Assembly: GCA_030673965.1 (NCBI GenBank)
Contig: JAUTCN010000011.1
Location: 1 to 64,000 of the forward strand
DNA length: 64,000 nucleotides
Source: Fusobacterium sp. JB019
Lineage (GTDB): Bacteria; Fusobacteriota; Fusobacteriia; Fusobacteriales; Fusobacteriaceae
Direction: 5' to 3'
Part shown: in pieces, positions 10,701 to 21,088 of the stretch
How the letters are laid out: the number at the start of each line of letters is the position of its first letter
How positions within the stretch are numbered: position 1 is the first letter of the stretch
The notes under the pieces: generated by a model
The model's database searches: none
What the model saw: the letters and a program-made list of their open reading frames with translations, nothing else
Told to the model about the DNA's origin: nothing
Made by a program: the position numbers and the translations under genes

Positions 10701-11674
10701 CTGTAAAAGAAAATTATGATGAAAAATATGGTGTTACAGAATATCTAGCAGTAAAACCAGTTGAATCAGGAGATAGTAACCCAAGATTATTAATTTTAGA
10801 TGATAATAAAGAAGTAAAATCTAGTTATCCAATTCCATTTGGAGCTTATATGATGGTACATGAAGGTGAAAAAGTAAGAAGTGGTCAAGTAATTGCTAAA
10901 CTTATAAAAGAAGGGGAAGGAACTAAGGATATCACTGGTGGTCTTCCAAGAGTACAAGAATTATTTGAAGCAAGAAATCCTAAAGGAAAAGCTTTATTAA
11001 CTGAAATTGATGGTAAAGTTGAGATAACTAATAAAAAGAAAAAAGGAATGAGAATTCTATTAGTTAGAGATGTTAGTAATAGTGAAGTATTTAAAGAATA
11101 CTTAGTTTCAGTAGGAGATCACTTAGTTGTAACTGATGGTATGTTAGTAAAATCTGGTGATAAAATAACTGATGGAGCAATTTCTCCTTATGATGTACTA
11201 AACATAAAAGGATTAGTAGCAGCTGAACAATTTATACTTGAGTCAGTTCAACAAGTGTATAGAGATCAAGGTGTTACAGTAAATGATAAACATATAGAGA
11301 TTATCGTAAAACAAATGTTTAAAAAAGTAAGAATTCTTAATTCAGGTTCTTCACTATTATTAGAAGACGAAGTAGTTGAGAAGAGAATTGTTGATTTAGA
11401 AAATGAAGCATTAAAAGCAGAAAATAAAAAGTTAATTCAGTATGAGCCAGTTATACAAGGGATAACAAAAGCGGCTGTTAATACAGAAAGCTTTATTTCA
11501 GCAGCGTCATTCCAAGAAACAACAAAAGTTCTTTCTAATGCCGCTATAGAAGGAAAAGAAGATTACTTAGAAGGATTAAAAGAAAATGTAATTATAGGTA
11601 AAAAGATTCCAGCAGGAACTGGTTACATAAATTACAAACATATAATTCCTAAGGAAGTAAAAGAAGAACAATAA
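7727..11674 (+). CDS. rpoC: DNA-directed RNA polymerase beta' subunit
   Basis: The 1315-residue protein carries the N-terminal zinc ribbon ([20 protein letters not shown], residues about 64-83), the catalytic Mg-binding motif NADFDGDQ at residues 447-454, and the second zinc site ([11 protein letters not shown] near residue 850), followed by the trigger loop with the [16 protein letters not shown] element. It forms the polymerase active site with RpoB. It starts 79 bases after rpoB and ends at a strong terminator. Confidence 0.98.
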   Translation: MGIKSFEKIRIKLASPEKIYEWSHGEITKPETINYRTLNPEMDGLFCERIFGPSKDWECACGKYKRMRYKGLVCEKCGVEVTKSKVRRERMGHIALAAPVSHIWYSKGTPNKMALVLGISPKELESVLYFARYVVIKSSEESLPVGKILNEKEYKLFKQMYKSAFEAKMGAEAILSLLESLDLNGIKENLEKDLEEVTSSQKRKKVAKRLKIVRDFLESGNKPAWMILKNVPVIPADLRPMVQLDGGRFATSDLNDLYRRVINRNNRLKKLLEIKAPEIVVKNEKRMLQEAVDALIDNGRRGKPVVAQNNRELKSLSDMLKGKQGRFRQNLLGKRVDYSARSVIVVGPSLKMNQCGIPKKMALELYKPFIMRELVKRELATNIKTAKKLVEEADDKVWDVIEDVIKGHPVLLNRAPTLHRLSIQAFEPVLIEGKAIRLHPLVCSAFNADFDGDQMAVHLVLSPEAIMEAKLLMLAPNNIISPSNGQPIAVPGQDMVMGCFYMTKDRPGCKGEGKQFSNKAQALTAYENGVVVTHSIIKVRMGDKLVTTTPGRVLFAEILPEEIRNYTQTYGKGPLKKLIADLYDKFGFTVTAEIINKVKNFGYHYSTFAGVSVGIEDLEIPETKKAILEKADDDITNIDQEYKDGKIINEERYRKTISVWAKATEDVTNAMMNGLDEFNPVYMMATSGARGSVQQMRQLAAMRGNMADTRGRIIEVPIKANFREGLTVLEFFMSSHGARKGLADTALRTADSGYLTRRLVDISHEVIVNAEDCGTHEGIEVSDLISEGKVIETLAERINGRVLAEDLVVDKEVIASRNTLINKELIAKIQELEIKKIKIRSPLTCSLEKGVCKKCYGMDLSNHQEVLEGEAVGVIAAQSIGEPGTQLTMRTFHTGGVAMATASATTKKAENSGIAKFKDVKILVNENGDEIVVSQSAKVSIENNDHEIPSGSILRVKDGAQLQKGDILADVNPYHIPIICDQDGEVAFKEITVKENYDEKYGVTEYLAVKPVESGDSNPRLLILDDNKEVKSSYPIPFGAYMMVHEGEKVRSGQVIAKLIKEGEGTKDITGGLPRVQELFEARNPKGKALLTEIDGKVEITNKKKKGMRILLVRDVSNSEVFKEYLVSVGDHLVVTDGMLVKSGDKITDGAISPYDVLNIKGLVAAEQFILESVQQVYRDQGVTVNDKHIEIIVKQMFKKVRILNSGSSLLLEDEVVEKRIVDLENEALKAENKKLIQYEPVIQGITKAAVNTESFISAASFQETTKVLSNAAIEGKEDYLEGLKENVIIGKKIPAGTGYINYKHIIPKEVKEEQ

Positions 11675-11703
11675 AAAATAGGCGACAGTTGTCGCCTATT
11701 TTG
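11675..11703 (+). terminator. intrinsic terminator after rpoC
   Basis: An AAATAGGCGAC / GTCGCCTATTT stem with a 4-base loop begins right at the rpoC stop codon and ends in a T run. Confidence 0.93.
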
Positions 11704-11732
11704 ATATATTATAAAATTAAAGAGGTCACTAT

Positions 11733-12605
11733 ATGAGAAGTATGACAGGGTATTCTAAAATTTCGTATCAAGATTCTAATTTTATTGTTGGTATGGAAAT
11801 AAAAAGTGTTAATAACAAAAATTTAAATTTAAAAGTAAAAATTCCAAATTCTTTAAATTCTTTAGAAAATAAAATAAGATCAATAGTTGGTTCTAGAATA
11901 TCTAGAGGAAGCATTGATTTAAGAATAAGTTTTGAAGATAGAAGAGATATTGAAAATTTATATGAATATGATGAAAAAATATGTGAATCTTATTTAAATG
12001 TTTTAAATAAGATGGAAAAAGATTTAGAAGAAAAATTTTCTAATAAAATAGACTATTTAGTTAATAATTTTAACGTTATAAAAAAGAAAGAACAAAATTC
12101 AAATGACTATGAAGAAATAATAGAAGAGCAACTAAAAGTACTTTTAGATTCTTTTATTTTATTTAAAAAAGAGGAAGGAAATAGATTAAGAGAATATTTT
12201 AAAGAAAGAGTTATCTTTATTGAAAAAAATTTAGAAATAATAAAAAAACATAAAGAAGAAGTAGTTGAAATATATAAAGAAAAATTAGTTAAAAGACTAG
12301 ATAGAATAAAAGAAGAAATTGAATTTTCAGAAAAAGATATACTAAAAGAAATTTTATTATTTACAGATAAAAGTGACATTTCAGAAGAAGTTTCAAGATT
12401 AGAAAGTCATTTAAAACAGCTTCATATTGAACTTAGTTCTAATAGCAAAACAATTGGTAAAAAAATTGATTTTATACTTCAAGAAATGTTTAGAGAACTT
12501 AATACAATGGGAGTTAAATCAAATTCATATGATATATCTAAACTTGTGGTAGAGTGCAAAGCTGAAATAGAAAAAATAAGAGAACAGGCAATGAATATAG
12601 AATAA
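11733..12605 (+). CDS. YicC/YloC family endoribonuclease
   Basis: The 290-residue protein opens with the family signature MRSMTGYSK. It has the conserved EIKSVNNKNLNLKVKIP segment (about residues 27-43) and a C-terminal domain ending in VVECKAEIEKIREQAMNIE. YicC proteins are metal-dependent RNases that act on small RNAs. In many bacteria the gene precedes gmk and rpoZ, exactly as here. The middle third is a long charged helical region. The start has a weak AGAGG site 9 bases upstream. The family call is firm; its RNA targets here are unknown. Confidence 0.92.
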   Translation: MRSMTGYSKISYQDSNFIVGMEIKSVNNKNLNLKVKIPNSLNSLENKIRSIVGSRISRGSIDLRISFEDRRDIENLYEYDEKICESYLNVLNKMEKDLEEKFSNKIDYLVNNFNVIKKKEQNSNDYEEIIEEQLKVLLDSFILFKKEEGNRLREYFKERVIFIEKNLEIIKKHKEEVVEIYKEKLVKRLDRIKEEIEFSEKDILKEILLFTDKSDISEEVSRLESHLKQLHIELSSNSKTIGKKIDFILQEMFRELNTMGVKSNSYDISKLVVECKAEIEKIREQAMNIE

Positions 12606-12630
12606 TTATAATTATTAAGGAGATATTAAA

Positions 12631-13185
12631 ATGACAAAGGGAAATTTATTTGTAGTTTCGGGACCAAGTGGTGCTGGGAAATCAACAATATGCAGACTTG
12701 TTAGAAAAATGCTAAAAATAAATTTAGCAACGTCAGCTACAACAAGGAAGCCTAGGAAAGGTGAAGTTAATGGAGTTGATTATTACTTTTTATCTATTGA
12801 AGAATTTGAAGAAAAATTAAAAAATGGAGATTTTTTAGAATATGCTAAGGTTCATGAAAATTATTATGGAACTTTGAAGTCAGAAGTAGAAAATAGATTA
12901 TCAAACGGAGAAAATGTTATACTAGAAATAGATGTTCAAGGAGGACTTCAAGTTAAAGAAGTTTATCCCCAAGCAAATATGATATTTTTCAAAACTCCGA
13001 CTTTAAAAGAATTAGAAAAAAGGCTGAGAGGGAGAAAAACTGATGATGAAGGGACTATTCAATTAAGATTGAAAAATTCATTAAAAGAATTAGAATTTGA
13101 AGAAAAGTATGATATCTCAATAATAAATTATACAGTTGAAAAATCTTGTGAAGAATTAATTAATATAATTAAAGGGAAAAATTAG
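12631..13185 (+). CDS. gmk: guanylate kinase
   Basis: The 184-residue protein has the P-loop GPSGAGKST (residues 11-19), the GMP-binding segment [19 protein letters not shown] (residues 35-53) and the IDVQGGLQV strand-loop. It phosphorylates GMP or dGMP to the diphosphate. It sits between yicC and rpoZ, and the stop overlaps the ribosome-binding site of rpoZ. Confidence 0.97.
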   Translation: MTKGNLFVVSGPSGAGKSTICRLVRKMLKINLATSATTRKPRKGEVNGVDYYFLSIEEFEEKLKNGDFLEYAKVHENYYGTLKSEVENRLSNGENVILEIDVQGGLQVKEVYPQANMIFFKTPTLKELEKRLRGRKTDDEGTIQLRLKNSLKELEFEEKYDISIINYTVEKSCEELINIIKGKN

Positions 13186-13193
13186 GAGGAACA

Positions 13194-13409
13194 ATGAAAA
13201 CAGCAGTAGTTTATGATCAACTTTTAAATAAAATAGAAAATAAATATATTCTAACAATAGTTGCAGGAAAAAGAATGAGAGATTTAAATAAAGGAAATCC
13301 AGCATTAGTAAAAACTAGTAAAAAAGCTAATTTAATGACAAAAGTATTTAAAGAAATCTTAGAAGATAAAATAACTTTTGGGAAAGAAGAAATTGAACAA
13401 GAAGATTAA
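13194..13409 (+). CDS. rpoZ: DNA-directed RNA polymerase omega subunit
   Basis: This 71-residue protein has the omega core YDQLLNKIENKYILTIVAGKR (written here to show residues 8 to 28 in part), followed by NPALVKTSKKAN. Omega wraps the C-terminal tail of beta' and aids assembly. The ATG lies 8 bases after the gmk stop with a GGAGG site between them. Its 3' end overlaps the start of the next gene by about 17 bases, implying translational coupling. Confidence 0.93.
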   Translation: MKTAVVYDQLLNKIENKYILTIVAGKRMRDLNKGNPALVKTSKKANLMTKVFKEILEDKITFGKEEIEQED

Positions 13410-14373
13410 GAATACTTTAGTTTTTTTATTACTAGTTACTTTATGCGGATGCGGAAAGTCTGTAGAAAAAATAAGTGAACAGAGATTTTTATTTGGAACT
13501 TATATTAATATTGTGATTTATTCAAACAATAAATCACAGGCGAAGAAGTCAATAAATTTAGCTTTTGAAAAAATAAGTGATATTGATGAAAGATATAACA
13601 GTAAAAATAAAAACTCAGCCATATATAAAATAAACACCTCTACAAATAAAATTGTTAATATAGATTTAGAGTTTCAAGATATTTTAAAAAAAATTAAAGA
13701 AGTATATGAAGAAAGTGATAGAAAATATGATGTTACAATTTCTCCTTTGCTAGAACTTTGGGGATTTGGACAAAACGATAGAACAACAGTTCCTACAAAA
13801 CAAGAGATAAAAAAAGCATTAGAGTTTGTAGATTTTTCAAATGTTATAGTTGAAAATAATCATTTAAAATATTTAGCTAAAACAAAAGAAATGGATACAG
13901 GTTCTTTTCTAAAAGGATATGCTATTTTAAAAGCAAAAGAGCTATTAGAAAAAAGAGGTGAAAAGCATGTGTTTATAACCTCTATATCAAGCATAACAAC
14001 AATAGGAACAAAAATTAAAAATAAACCTTGGAGAGTAGGAATTCAAGATCCTTTTGATTTGAGTAAGACACTAGGAATAGTTGAATTATCAGGAAAATCA
14101 TTAGGTGTTAGTGGAGATTATCAAACTTATATAGAAATAAATGGTAAAAAGTATCATCATATTATGGACAATAAAACAGGTTATCCAATTAGAGATAAAA
14201 AATTAGTAGCTGTAATTTGTAATTCATCTTTTTTAGCTGACATATATTCAACAGCTTTGTTTTTAATGCCTGAAAATAAAGCATTTCAACTTGCAAAGGA
14301 AAAAGGTTTAGAAGTTTTAATTGTAAAGAGAGATGGAACAATATCAAAAACAGAAAATTTTATACTAAAATAA
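13393..14373 (+). CDS. divergent ApbE-like lipoprotein (FMN transferase family)
   Basis: The protein starts best at TTG 13393 (MNKKIKNTLVF), behind AAAGAAG, inside the end of rpoZ; an in-frame TTG at 13378 is the alternative. A lipoprotein signal (LLLVTLCGC) is followed by an ApbE fold: FGTYINIVIYS, then SFLKGYA, then HHIMDNKTGYP and the C-terminal ADIYSTALF. Typical ApbE proteins attach FMN to Thr in Rnf/Nqr subunits outside the membrane. Here two FAD-binding motifs are changed: the usual GGIAKGYA reads TGSFLKGYA, and the usual N-GGD-I strand reads ITSISSITTIG. It may therefore be an altered or non-canonical member. Confidence 0.75.
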   Translation: MNKKIKNTLVFLLLVTLCGCGKSVEKISEQRFLFGTYINIVIYSNNKSQAKKSINLAFEKISDIDERYNSKNKNSAIYKINTSTNKIVNIDLEFQDILKKIKEVYEESDRKYDVTISPLLELWGFGQNDRTTVPTKQEIKKALEFVDFSNVIVENNHLKYLAKTKEMDTGSFLKGYAILKAKELLEKRGEKHVFITSISSITTIGTKIKNKPWRVGIQDPFDLSKTLGIVELSGKSLGVSGDYQTYIEINGKKYHHIMDNKTGYPIRDKKLVAVICNSSFLADIYSTALFLMPENKAFQLAKEKGLEVLIVKRDGTISKTENFILK

Positions 14374-14381
14374 GAAAATAC

Positions 14382-14410
14382 TTGAAATAAAAGAAATAAA
14401 CTAATATAAT
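14382..14410 (+). promoter_or_regulatory. promoter of hppA
   Basis: TTGAAA (14382-14387) and TATAAT (14405-14410) are separated by 17 bp, 37 bases before the hppA start. The start has a GGGGGG-rich ribosome-binding site. Confidence 0.85.
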
Positions 14411-14446
14411 ACAATGGAACACAACAAAATAAGGGGGGGTTAAAAG

Positions 14447-16450
14447 ATGGAACAAATTATGTATTTAGGAATAGGAGCAGGAATACTAGCATTATTAGCA
14501 GCATTTTTCTATTCAAAGAAAGTTGAAAGTTATGAAATTAACATTCCAAGGGTAGCTGAAATAACAGAAGCAATTAGAGAAGGAGCAATGGCTTTTTTAA
14601 CTGCTGAATATAAGATTTTAGTATGGTTTGTTATAGGGGTAGCACTAGCTTTAGGATTCTTTATTTCTGTTAACACAGCAATTGCATTTATACTTGGAGC
14701 AATCACTTCTGCTTTAGCAGGAAACGTAGGAATGAGAATAGCGACAAAGGCAAATGGAAGAACATCTGTAGCAGCTAAAGAAGGTGGCTTAGCAAAAGCA
14801 CTTGATGTAGCTTTCTCAGGAGGAGCTGTAATGGGTCTTTCTGTTGTTGGTTTAGGAATGTTAATGTTATCTATTCTAATATTAGTTATGGGAAGAGATT
14901 TAGCCTCTTTCACAGATATAACTGGTTTTGGAATGGGAGCTTCTTCAATAGCATTATTTGCAAGAGTTGGTGGTGGAATATACACTAAAGCTGCAGATGT
15001 TGGAGCTGACTTAGTTGGTAAAGTAGAAGCAGGAATACCAGAAGATGATCCTAGAAATCCAGCAACAATAGCTGATAATGTTGGAGACAATGTTGGAGAC
15101 GTTGCAGGAATGGGAGCTGACTTATTTGAATCATATGTAGGATCAATAATAGCAGCTATAACAATTGGATTTACAATGCCAGAAAATACACTTAATTACG
15201 CATTTGCGCCGATTTTAATTTCCGCTTTAGGAATTATAGGATCAATAATAGCAACATTTACAGTAAAGACAAATGATCCTAATAAAGTTCATGCTAAATT
15301 AGAAGGTGGAACTAGAATAGCTGGGTTATTAACAATAATAGCCTCTTATGGAGTCGTTTCAATGTTAGGTTTAGAAATAGGAGTATTCTATGCTATTGTT
15401 GCAGGATTAGTTGCAGGATTAATAATAGCTTACTTTACAGGAATATATACTGATACAGGAAAAAAAGCAGTAAACAGAATATCAGATGCAGCAGCAACAG
15501 GAGCAGCAACAGCTATAATAGAAGGATTAGCTGTTGGAATGGAATCAACAGTAGCTCCTATAATTACAATAGCAGCAGCTATATTGGTAGCCTTTAAAGC
15601 AGCTGGATTATATGGAATAGCAATAGCAGCAGTAGGAATGTTAGCAACAACAGGAATGGTAGTGGCAGTAGATGCTTATGGTCCAGTAGCAGATAATGCT
15701 GGTGGAATTGCTGAGATGTCAGAACTTCCTGAAGAAGTTAGAGAATGTACAGATAAACTAGATGCAGTAGGAAATTCAACAGCAGCAGTAGGAAAAGGAT
15801 TTGCAGTTGGATCAGCAGCACTTACAGCATTATCTTTGTTTGCTGCATATAGAGCGGCAGTAGTGGCTCAGAGTGGAAAGCCATTAGCAATAGATGTAAC
15901 TAATCCCGATGTAATTGTAGGATTATTTATTGGTGGAATGCTAACTTTCTTATTCTCAGCTTTAACAATGACAGCAGTAGGAAAAGCAGCTATGGAAATG
16001 GTTGAAGAAGTTAGAAGACAATTTAGAGAAATGCCAGGAATTATGGAGAAAAAAGTAAAACCTGATTATAGAAGATGTGTTGAAATTTCGACACATTCAT
16101 CACTAAAACAAATGATTTTACCTGGAGTTTTAGCTCTAGTAGCACCAATTATAGTAGGACTTTGGTCAGTGGAAGCATTAGGAGGATTACTTGCAGGAGC
16201 ATTGGTAACAGGAATCTTAATGGCAATAATGATGGCCAATGCAGGTGGAGCTTGGGATAATGGTAAAAAACAAATTGAAGGTGGCTATAAAGGTGATTCT
16301 AAAGGGTCTGATAGACATAAAGCAGCAGTTGTTGGAGATACAGTTGGAGATCCATTCAAGGATACTTCAGGTCCAGCATTGAATATATTAATAAAATTAA
16401 TGACTATAGTATCATTAGTATTAGTACCATTATTTGTAAAATTTATGTAA
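14447..16450 (+). CDS. hppA: K+-dependent membrane-bound pyrophosphatase (Na+ and/or H+ pump)
   Basis: The 667-residue polytopic protein has the catalytic signatures of membrane pyrophosphatases: [11 protein letters not shown] (about residues 184-194), [17 protein letters not shown] (about 209-225) and the C-terminal [14 protein letters not shown]. The K+-dependence determinant reads [10 protein letters not shown] (residues 442-451): Ala446 and Gly449 occupy the positions that are Lys and Thr in K+-independent enzymes. K+-dependent enzymes are often Na+ pumps, which would suit a Na+-based energy economy; the ion cannot be fixed by eye. It uses PPi from biosynthesis to energise the inner membrane. 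It is monocistronic between its own promoter and terminator. Confidence 0.95.
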   Translation: MEQIMYLGIGAGILALLAAFFYSKKVESYEINIPRVAEITEAIREGAMAFLTAEYKILVWFVIGVALALGFFISVNTAIAFILGAITSALAGNVGMRIATKANGRTSVAAKEGGLAKALDVAFSGGAVMGLSVVGLGMLMLSILILVMGRDLASFTDITGFGMGASSIALFARVGGGIYTKAADVGADLVGKVEAGIPEDDPRNPATIADNVGDNVGDVAGMGADLFESYVGSIIAAITIGFTMPENTLNYAFAPILISALGIIGSIIATFTVKTNDPNKVHAKLEGGTRIAGLLTIIASYGVVSMLGLEIGVFYAIVAGLVAGLIIAYFTGIYTDTGKKAVNRISDAAATGAATAIIEGLAVGMESTVAPIITIAAAILVAFKAAGLYGIAIAAVGMLATTGMVVAVDAYGPVADNAGGIAEMSELPEEVRECTDKLDAVGNSTAAVGKGFAVGSAALTALSLFAAYRAAVVAQSGKPLAIDVTNPDVIVGLFIGGMLTFLFSALTMTAVGKAAMEMVEEVRRQFREMPGIMEKKVKPDYRRCVEISTHSSLKQMILPGVLALVAPIIVGLWSVEALGGLLAGALVTGILMAIMMANAGGAWDNGKKQIEGGYKGDSKGSDRHKAAVVGDTVGDPFKDTSGPALNILIKLMTIVSLVLVPLFVKFM

Positions 16451-16469
16451 ATTTTAAATAATAAGAAAA

Positions 16470-16508
16470 TAAAGAGTTACTAAAATATTATTTTAGTAAC
16501 TCTTTTTA
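16470..16508 (+). terminator. intrinsic terminator after hppA
   Basis: A perfect 16-bp stem (16471-16486 with 16490-16505) with a 3-base loop is followed by a T run. Confidence 0.93.
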
Positions 16509-16565
16509 ATATAGAAAAAAAAAGGTATATATGATAGAATTTAATAGATTGGAAGGAGGGATATA

Positions 16566-17264
16566 TTGGAAAAGAAAACAGAAATCCCAAAACATATAGC
16601 AATAATAATGGATGGAAATGGTAGATGGGCTAAAGAAAAAAATAAACCTAGAGTTTTTGGACATAAAGCAGGAGCAGAAACTTTAAGAAAAATTGTAACA
16701 CATTCAAAAAAAATAGGAGTTAAATATTTAACAGTGTATGCTTTTTCAACAGAAAATTGGAAGAGATCAAAAGAAGAAGTGGAAGCGTTAATGTTATTAT
16801 TTAAAGCATATATAAGTTCAGAAAGAAAAACTTTATTAAAAAATAAAATTAGATTTGTAGTTTCAGGAAGAAAAGAAGGAGTGAGCGATTCTTTGTTAAA
16901 AGCAATAGATTCACTTGAAAAAGTAACATCGAAAGATTATGAGATGACTTTAAATATTGCATTTAATTATGGAGGGAGAGCTGAGATTATAGATGCATTT
17001 AATAAAGCAACTATTTTAGGAGAAAAAATAACAGAAGAAAATTTTCATAAATTTTTATATCATCAGTTTCCTGATCCAGAATTATTAATAAGGACAAGTG
17101 GGGAGTTTAGAATATCTAATTTTTTATTGTGGCAATTAGCTTATTCAGAAATATACGTAACAAATATTTATTGGCCTGATTTTGCAGAAAAAGACTTAGA
17201 TAAGGCAATAGAGAACTTTAATAAAAGAGAGAGAAGATTCGGAGGGAGATTAGATGCTAAATAG
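16566..17264 (+). CDS. uppS: isoprenyl transferase (undecaprenyl diphosphate synthase)
   Basis: The 232-residue protein has the cis-prenyltransferase signature HIAIIMDGNGRWA (catalytic Asp in DGNGRWA), then TVYAFSTENWKRS and the C-terminal PDPELLIRTSGEFRISNFL block. It condenses isopentenyl diphosphate onto FPP to make the C55 carrier for wall and LPS synthesis. The start is TTG 16566 behind GGAAGGAGGG. It overlaps cdsA by 11 bases and heads the uppS-cdsA-dxr-tmk-rseP cluster. Confidence 0.96.
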   Translation: MEKKTEIPKHIAIIMDGNGRWAKEKNKPRVFGHKAGAETLRKIVTHSKKIGVKYLTVYAFSTENWKRSKEEVEALMLLFKAYISSERKTLLKNKIRFVVSGRKEGVSDSLLKAIDSLEKVTSKDYEMTLNIAFNYGGRAEIIDAFNKATILGEKITEENFHKFLYHQFPDPELLIRTSGEFRISNFLLWQLAYSEIYVTNIYWPDFAEKDLDKAIENFNKRERRFGGRLDAK

Positions 17265-18069
17265 AATATTAGTAGCAATATTAGGAATACCTTTGCTAAT
17301 ATATATTTTTTATATGGGAGGACTTCCTTTATTAGTATTTACAAATGGGATTATTGGAATTGGTTTATATGAATTTTATAAAATGGCAGAAGATTTTGGA
17401 AATAAGCCATATTTAAAAATTGGAATTTTAACAGGACTTACAATTCCAAATTTGATTTATTTTTTGAGCCCTTCAGAAAGTAGTTTAATATTATTTTTAC
17501 CACTAGTTTTTTTGTTTATATTATTGATGGCTTTGAGAGTAATAAAAAATGAAATAGAAAATACTAGTAGAGATATAGGGATAACTATTTTAGGGATATT
17601 TTATGTGTCAATACTATTTAGTCATATATTGTTGTTAGGAAAAATGCTAAATGGTGGAAAATTGATTTTATTGATTCAAGCTGCTGTATGGGTATGCGAT
17701 AGTGCTGCTTATTTTGTAGGAATGAATTTTGGAAGAAAATTTTTTAAAGAAGGATTTTCAATAATTAGTCCTAAAAAATCTAAAGAAGGTGCTATTGGGG
17801 GAATAATATTTACAATGATAGCAGTAATAATATTAAATAATCAGTTTAATATTATTAAGGGAAATATATTTCTAATATTATTGTTAGGATTAATAATCAG
17901 TATTGTAGCTCAGATTGGAGATTTAGCAGAATCTATGTTTAAAAGAGAATTTAAAATAAAAGATTCTGGTAAATTATTAGGAGAACATGGAGGAATTTTA
18001 GATAGGTTTGATAGTATGATATTTGTTCTGCCTGTTGTTTATAATTTATTGAAAATATTTATCTATTAG
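17254..18069 (+). CDS. cdsA: phosphatidate cytidylyltransferase
   Basis: The 271-residue membrane protein has about seven or eight transmembrane segments and the C-terminal CDP-diglyceride synthetase signature ([12 protein letters not shown] near residue 170, then [21 protein letters not shown] and [11 protein letters not shown]). It makes CDP-diacylglycerol, the precursor of all phospholipids. It is translationally coupled to uppS by overlap and lies 10 bases before dxr. Confidence 0.95.
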   Translation: MLNRILVAILGIPLLIYIFYMGGLPLLVFTNGIIGIGLYEFYKMAEDFGNKPYLKIGILTGLTIPNLIYFLSPSESSLILFLPLVFLFILLMALRVIKNEIENTSRDIGITILGIFYVSILFSHILLLGKMLNGGKLILLIQAAVWVCDSAAYFVGMNFGRKFFKEGFSIISPKKSKEGAIGGIIFTMIAVIILNNQFNIIKGNIFLILLLGLIISIVAQIGDLAESMFKREFKIKDSGKLLGEHGGILDRFDSMIFVLPVVYNLLKIFIY

Positions 18070-18079
18070 GAAGGAAGTT

Positions 18080-19231
18080 ATGAAGAAAATAGTTATATTA
18101 GGATCTACAGGTAGCATTGGAACTAATGCTTTGGAGATTATTAGAAATAAAAAAGAAGAATTTAAAATATTAGCTTTGAGTGGACATGGAAATTATAAGT
18201 TATTAATAAAGCAAATAGAAGAATTTTCTCCTAAATATGTTTCTATTGGAACTGAAGAGGGATATGAAGAAATAAAGAAAAAATTTCCTCAATTAAAGGT
18301 ATTTATAGGAAGAGAAGGATTGAAAAAATTAGGACAGTTAATAGAAACTGATATTATTTTAGTAGCAGTTACAGGAGCTATAGGGATAGAGGCAACAGTT
18401 GAAGCAATAAAGTTAGAGAAGAGAATAGCTTTAGCGAATAAAGAAACTATGGTTGCTGGAGGAAGCTATATTAATAAATTATTAAAAAAATATTCTAAAG
18501 CGGAAATTATTCCTGTTGATAGTGAACATTCAGCAATATTTCAATCTTTATTATCTGGTAAAAAAAGGGATGTAAAAAATATAATTATAACTGCAAGCGG
18601 AGGAACTTTTAGAGGAAAAAGTAAGAAAAATTTAGAAAATATAAAAGTATCTGAAGCATTGAAGCATCCAAATTGGTCTATGGGAAGAAAAATAACTATA
18701 GATTCTTCTACTTTAGTTAATAAGGGATTAGAAGTTATTGAAGCACATGAATTATTTGGAATAGATTATGAAAATATAAAAGTAATGGTTCATCCAGAAA
18801 GTATAGTTCATTCTATGGTTGAATTTAACGATGGAGCTATAATAGGACAATTTGGTGTTACAGATATGAAACTTCCAATTCAATTAGCTTTTACATATCC
18901 AGATAGAGAAGAAAGTCCAGCTTTAAAATCTTTAGATTTATTAAAAATAAAAAAATTAACTTTTGAAGAGCCAGATAGAGAAGTTTTTAAAGGATTAGAT
19001 TTAGCTTATAAGGCTGGGAAAATAGGAGGTTCTATGCCTACTGTTTTAAATGCTGCAAATGAGGTAGCAGTTGAATTATTTTTAAATGAGAAAATTAAAT
19101 TTTTGGAAATATATAATATAATAGAAGAAGCAATGGATAATCATATAGTAGAAAAGATAGATAATTTAGAAAATATTTTAAGAATAGACTCAATTACAAG
19201 AGAATGGGTTTATAAAAAATTTGGAAAATAA
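18080..19231 (+). CDS. dxr: 1-deoxy-D-xylulose 5-phosphate reductoisomerase
   Basis: The 383-residue protein opens with the NADPH-binding loop [13 protein letters not shown]. It has the metal/substrate segments [10 protein letters not shown] and [32 protein letters not shown] (conserved core near residues 195-226, cited in part). It catalyses the committed step of the MEP isoprenoid route and so feeds UppS upstream. An AGGAAGG site precedes the ATG. Confidence 0.97.
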   Translation: MKKIVILGSTGSIGTNALEIIRNKKEEFKILALSGHGNYKLLIKQIEEFSPKYVSIGTEEGYEEIKKKFPQLKVFIGREGLKKLGQLIETDIILVAVTGAIGIEATVEAIKLEKRIALANKETMVAGGSYINKLLKKYSKAEIIPVDSEHSAIFQSLLSGKKRDVKNIIITASGGTFRGKSKKNLENIKVSEALKHPNWSMGRKITIDSSTLVNKGLEVIEAHELFGIDYENIKVMVHPESIVHSMVEFNDGAIIGQFGVTDMKLPIQLAFTYPDREESPALKSLDLLKIKKLTFEEPDREVFKGLDLAYKAGKIGGSMPTVLNAANEVAVELFLNEKIKFLEIYNIIEEAMDNHIVEKIDNLENILRIDSITREWVYKKFGK

Positions 19232-19243
19232 AGAGGTTAATTC

Positions 19244-19924
19244 ATGGGGAAAATTATAGTTATAGAAGGAACGGATTCAAGCGGAAAAGAAACTCAAACA
19301 CAAGAATTATATAAGAAATTAAAAGAAGAAGGATATAATGTAAGGAAATTAACTTTTCCAAATTATGAAAGTCCTGCCTGTGAACCAGTAAAAATGTATT
19401 TAGCTGGAGAATTTGGGAAAACAGCTCTAGATGTGAATCCTTATCCTATTTCAACAATGTTTGCAATAGACAGATACGCTTCTTTTAAAAAAGATTGGGA
19501 AAAATTTTATAAAGAAGGTGGTATAATAATAACGGATAGATATGTTCAATCTAATATGATTCATCAAGGATCTAAAATAGAAAATAAAAAATTAAAAACT
19601 GATTATATCCAGTGGTTAGAAGATTTAGAATTTAATAAAATTGGTATTCCTCGAGCAGATTTAGTTATTTTTATAAATATGCCTTTAAAGTTTGCAAGAA
19701 AATTAATGGCTAAAAGAAATAATAAAATTACTGGAGAAAAAGAAAAAGATATTCATGAAAAAGATGAGTTTTACATGGAAAAGTCTTATATAAATGCGTG
19801 TGAAATATCAAAAGTTAGAAAATGGAAAGAAATAAAATGTGAAAAAGAAAATAAATTAAAAACTATAGAAGAAATATCAAAGGATATATATCATGTTGTA
19901 AAAACTGAAGTTTTTGGAGGCTAA
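19244..19924 (+). CDS. tmk: thymidylate kinase (dTMP kinase)
   Basis: The 226-residue protein has the P-loop EGTDSSGKETQ (residues 8-18), the nucleotide-binding DRYVQSNMIHQG motif and an Arg-rich LID-like region (KLMAKRNNK). It converts dTMP to dTDP. It is inserted between dxr and rseP, which are adjacent in many other bacteria, and its stop abuts the rseP start. Confidence 0.9.
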   Translation: MGKIIVIEGTDSSGKETQTQELYKKLKEEGYNVRKLTFPNYESPACEPVKMYLAGEFGKTALDVNPYPISTMFAIDRYASFKKDWEKFYKEGGIIITDRYVQSNMIHQGSKIENKKLKTDYIQWLEDLEFNKIGIPRADLVIFINMPLKFARKLMAKRNNKITGEKEKDIHEKDEFYMEKSYINACEISKVRKWKEIKCEKENKLKTIEEISKDIYHVVKTEVFGG

Positions 19925-20950
19925 ATGAAGATAATAATTTCTCTTATTGTATTGGGGATAGTAATAATAATACATGAATTAGGTCATTTTTTAAGTGCTA
20001 AAATTTTTAAAATTCCAGTTTCTGAGTTTTCAATCGGTATGGGACCGGAGGTTTATACGTATAGTGGTGATAAAACAAAATATGCCTTTAGAGCTATTCC
20101 TATAGGAGGATATGTTAACATAAGAGGAATGGAAAAAGACGATGATATTGAAAATGGTTTTAATAAAAGAAATCCTTTTGTGAGATTAATAGTTTTAGTT
20201 GCAGGGGTTTTTATGAATTTTTTACTAGCATATTTTATTTTATTTGGAATGTTTTATTCTACTGGGGAAGTTATTTTAAATGATAAACCAATTGTAGGAA
20301 AAGTTTTAGAAAGAAAATCAGATTATAGCAACCCTCTGAAGGTAAATGATAAGATTTTAGAAATAAATAATAAAAAAATAGAAAAATGGACAGATATAAA
20401 GGAAACTATTTATAATATTGAAGATAAAAATAAAGTTTTAGATGTTTTAATTATAAGAGAAAATGAAGAAAAACAGCTTCAGATAAAATTAGAAAAAAAT
20501 GATAAAAATAAGGAGTATTATTTAGGTATAATTCCACAATATACAATTAGAAAGAATGGAGTTATAAAAACTTCAAAACTAGCTTTAGAAGGATTCGGAG
20601 AAACATTTAAACAAATTTTTATAGGATTTGAAAAGTTATTTAAAGGTGAAGTAAATAAAAAGGAAATAAGTGGTCCTATTGGAATAATAAATATAGTGGG
20701 AGAAGCAAGCCAAGCTGGGGTGGCGTCTTTGTTGTGGTTAGTGGCAATATTGTCTATAAATATAGGGATATTTAATTTGTTACCTTTTCCAGCTTTAGAT
20801 GGTGGAAGAATAATTTTTGTTCTTTTAGAATTAATTGGAATAAAAATAGATAAGGAAAAAGAAGAAAGTATTCATAAAATAGGAATAATAATATTATTTC
20901 TTCTAATAATATTTGTTACAACAAATGATTTTTTTAATTTGGGAAAGTAA
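19925..20950 (+). CDS. rseP: RIP metalloprotease RseP (site-2 protease family)
   Basis: The 341-residue membrane protein has the zinc-binding HELGH motif (residues 18-22) in the first transmembrane segment. It also has a single PDZ domain (about residues 110-200) and the second active-site motif NLLPFPALDGGR (about residues 281-292). Family members cut transmembrane regulators and leftover signal peptides. The position at the end of the uppS-cdsA-dxr cluster is conserved. Its substrate here is unknown. Confidence 0.94.
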   Translation: MKIIISLIVLGIVIIIHELGHFLSAKIFKIPVSEFSIGMGPEVYTYSGDKTKYAFRAIPIGGYVNIRGMEKDDDIENGFNKRNPFVRLIVLVAGVFMNFLLAYFILFGMFYSTGEVILNDKPIVGKVLERKSDYSNPLKVNDKILEINNKKIEKWTDIKETIYNIEDKNKVLDVLIIRENEEKQLQIKLEKNDKNKEYYLGIIPQYTIRKNGVIKTSKLALEGFGETFKQIFIGFEKLFKGEVNKKEISGPIGIINIVGEASQAGVASLLWLVAILSINIGIFNLLPFPALDGGRIIFVLLELIGIKIDKEKEESIHKIGIIILFLLIIFVTTNDFFNLGK

Positions 20951-21025
20951 AAAATATTTTTAAAAGGTAATAGAAGAAATTAGAACGCATCATAATAAAA
21001 ATAGTACATTTTTCAAATAAAAGTC

Positions 21026-21054
21026 TTGAAAAAATACAGAATATCTATTATAAT
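21026..21054 (+). promoter_or_regulatory. promoter of the AAA+ regulator-foldase operon
   Basis: TTGAAA (21026-21031) and TATAAT (21049-21054) are separated by 17 bp. A GGAGG ribosome-binding site lies at 21080-21084, before the ATG at 21089. Confidence 0.85.
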
Positions 21055-21088
21055 ACAGATAAGAATATAAATAAAATAGGAGGTCGAT

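Noticed and set aside
14530-15090. 186-codon minus-strand frame inside hppA
   Set aside because: It mirrors the conserved membrane pyrophosphatase and has a Ser/Pro/Ala-biased composition typical of antisense frames.
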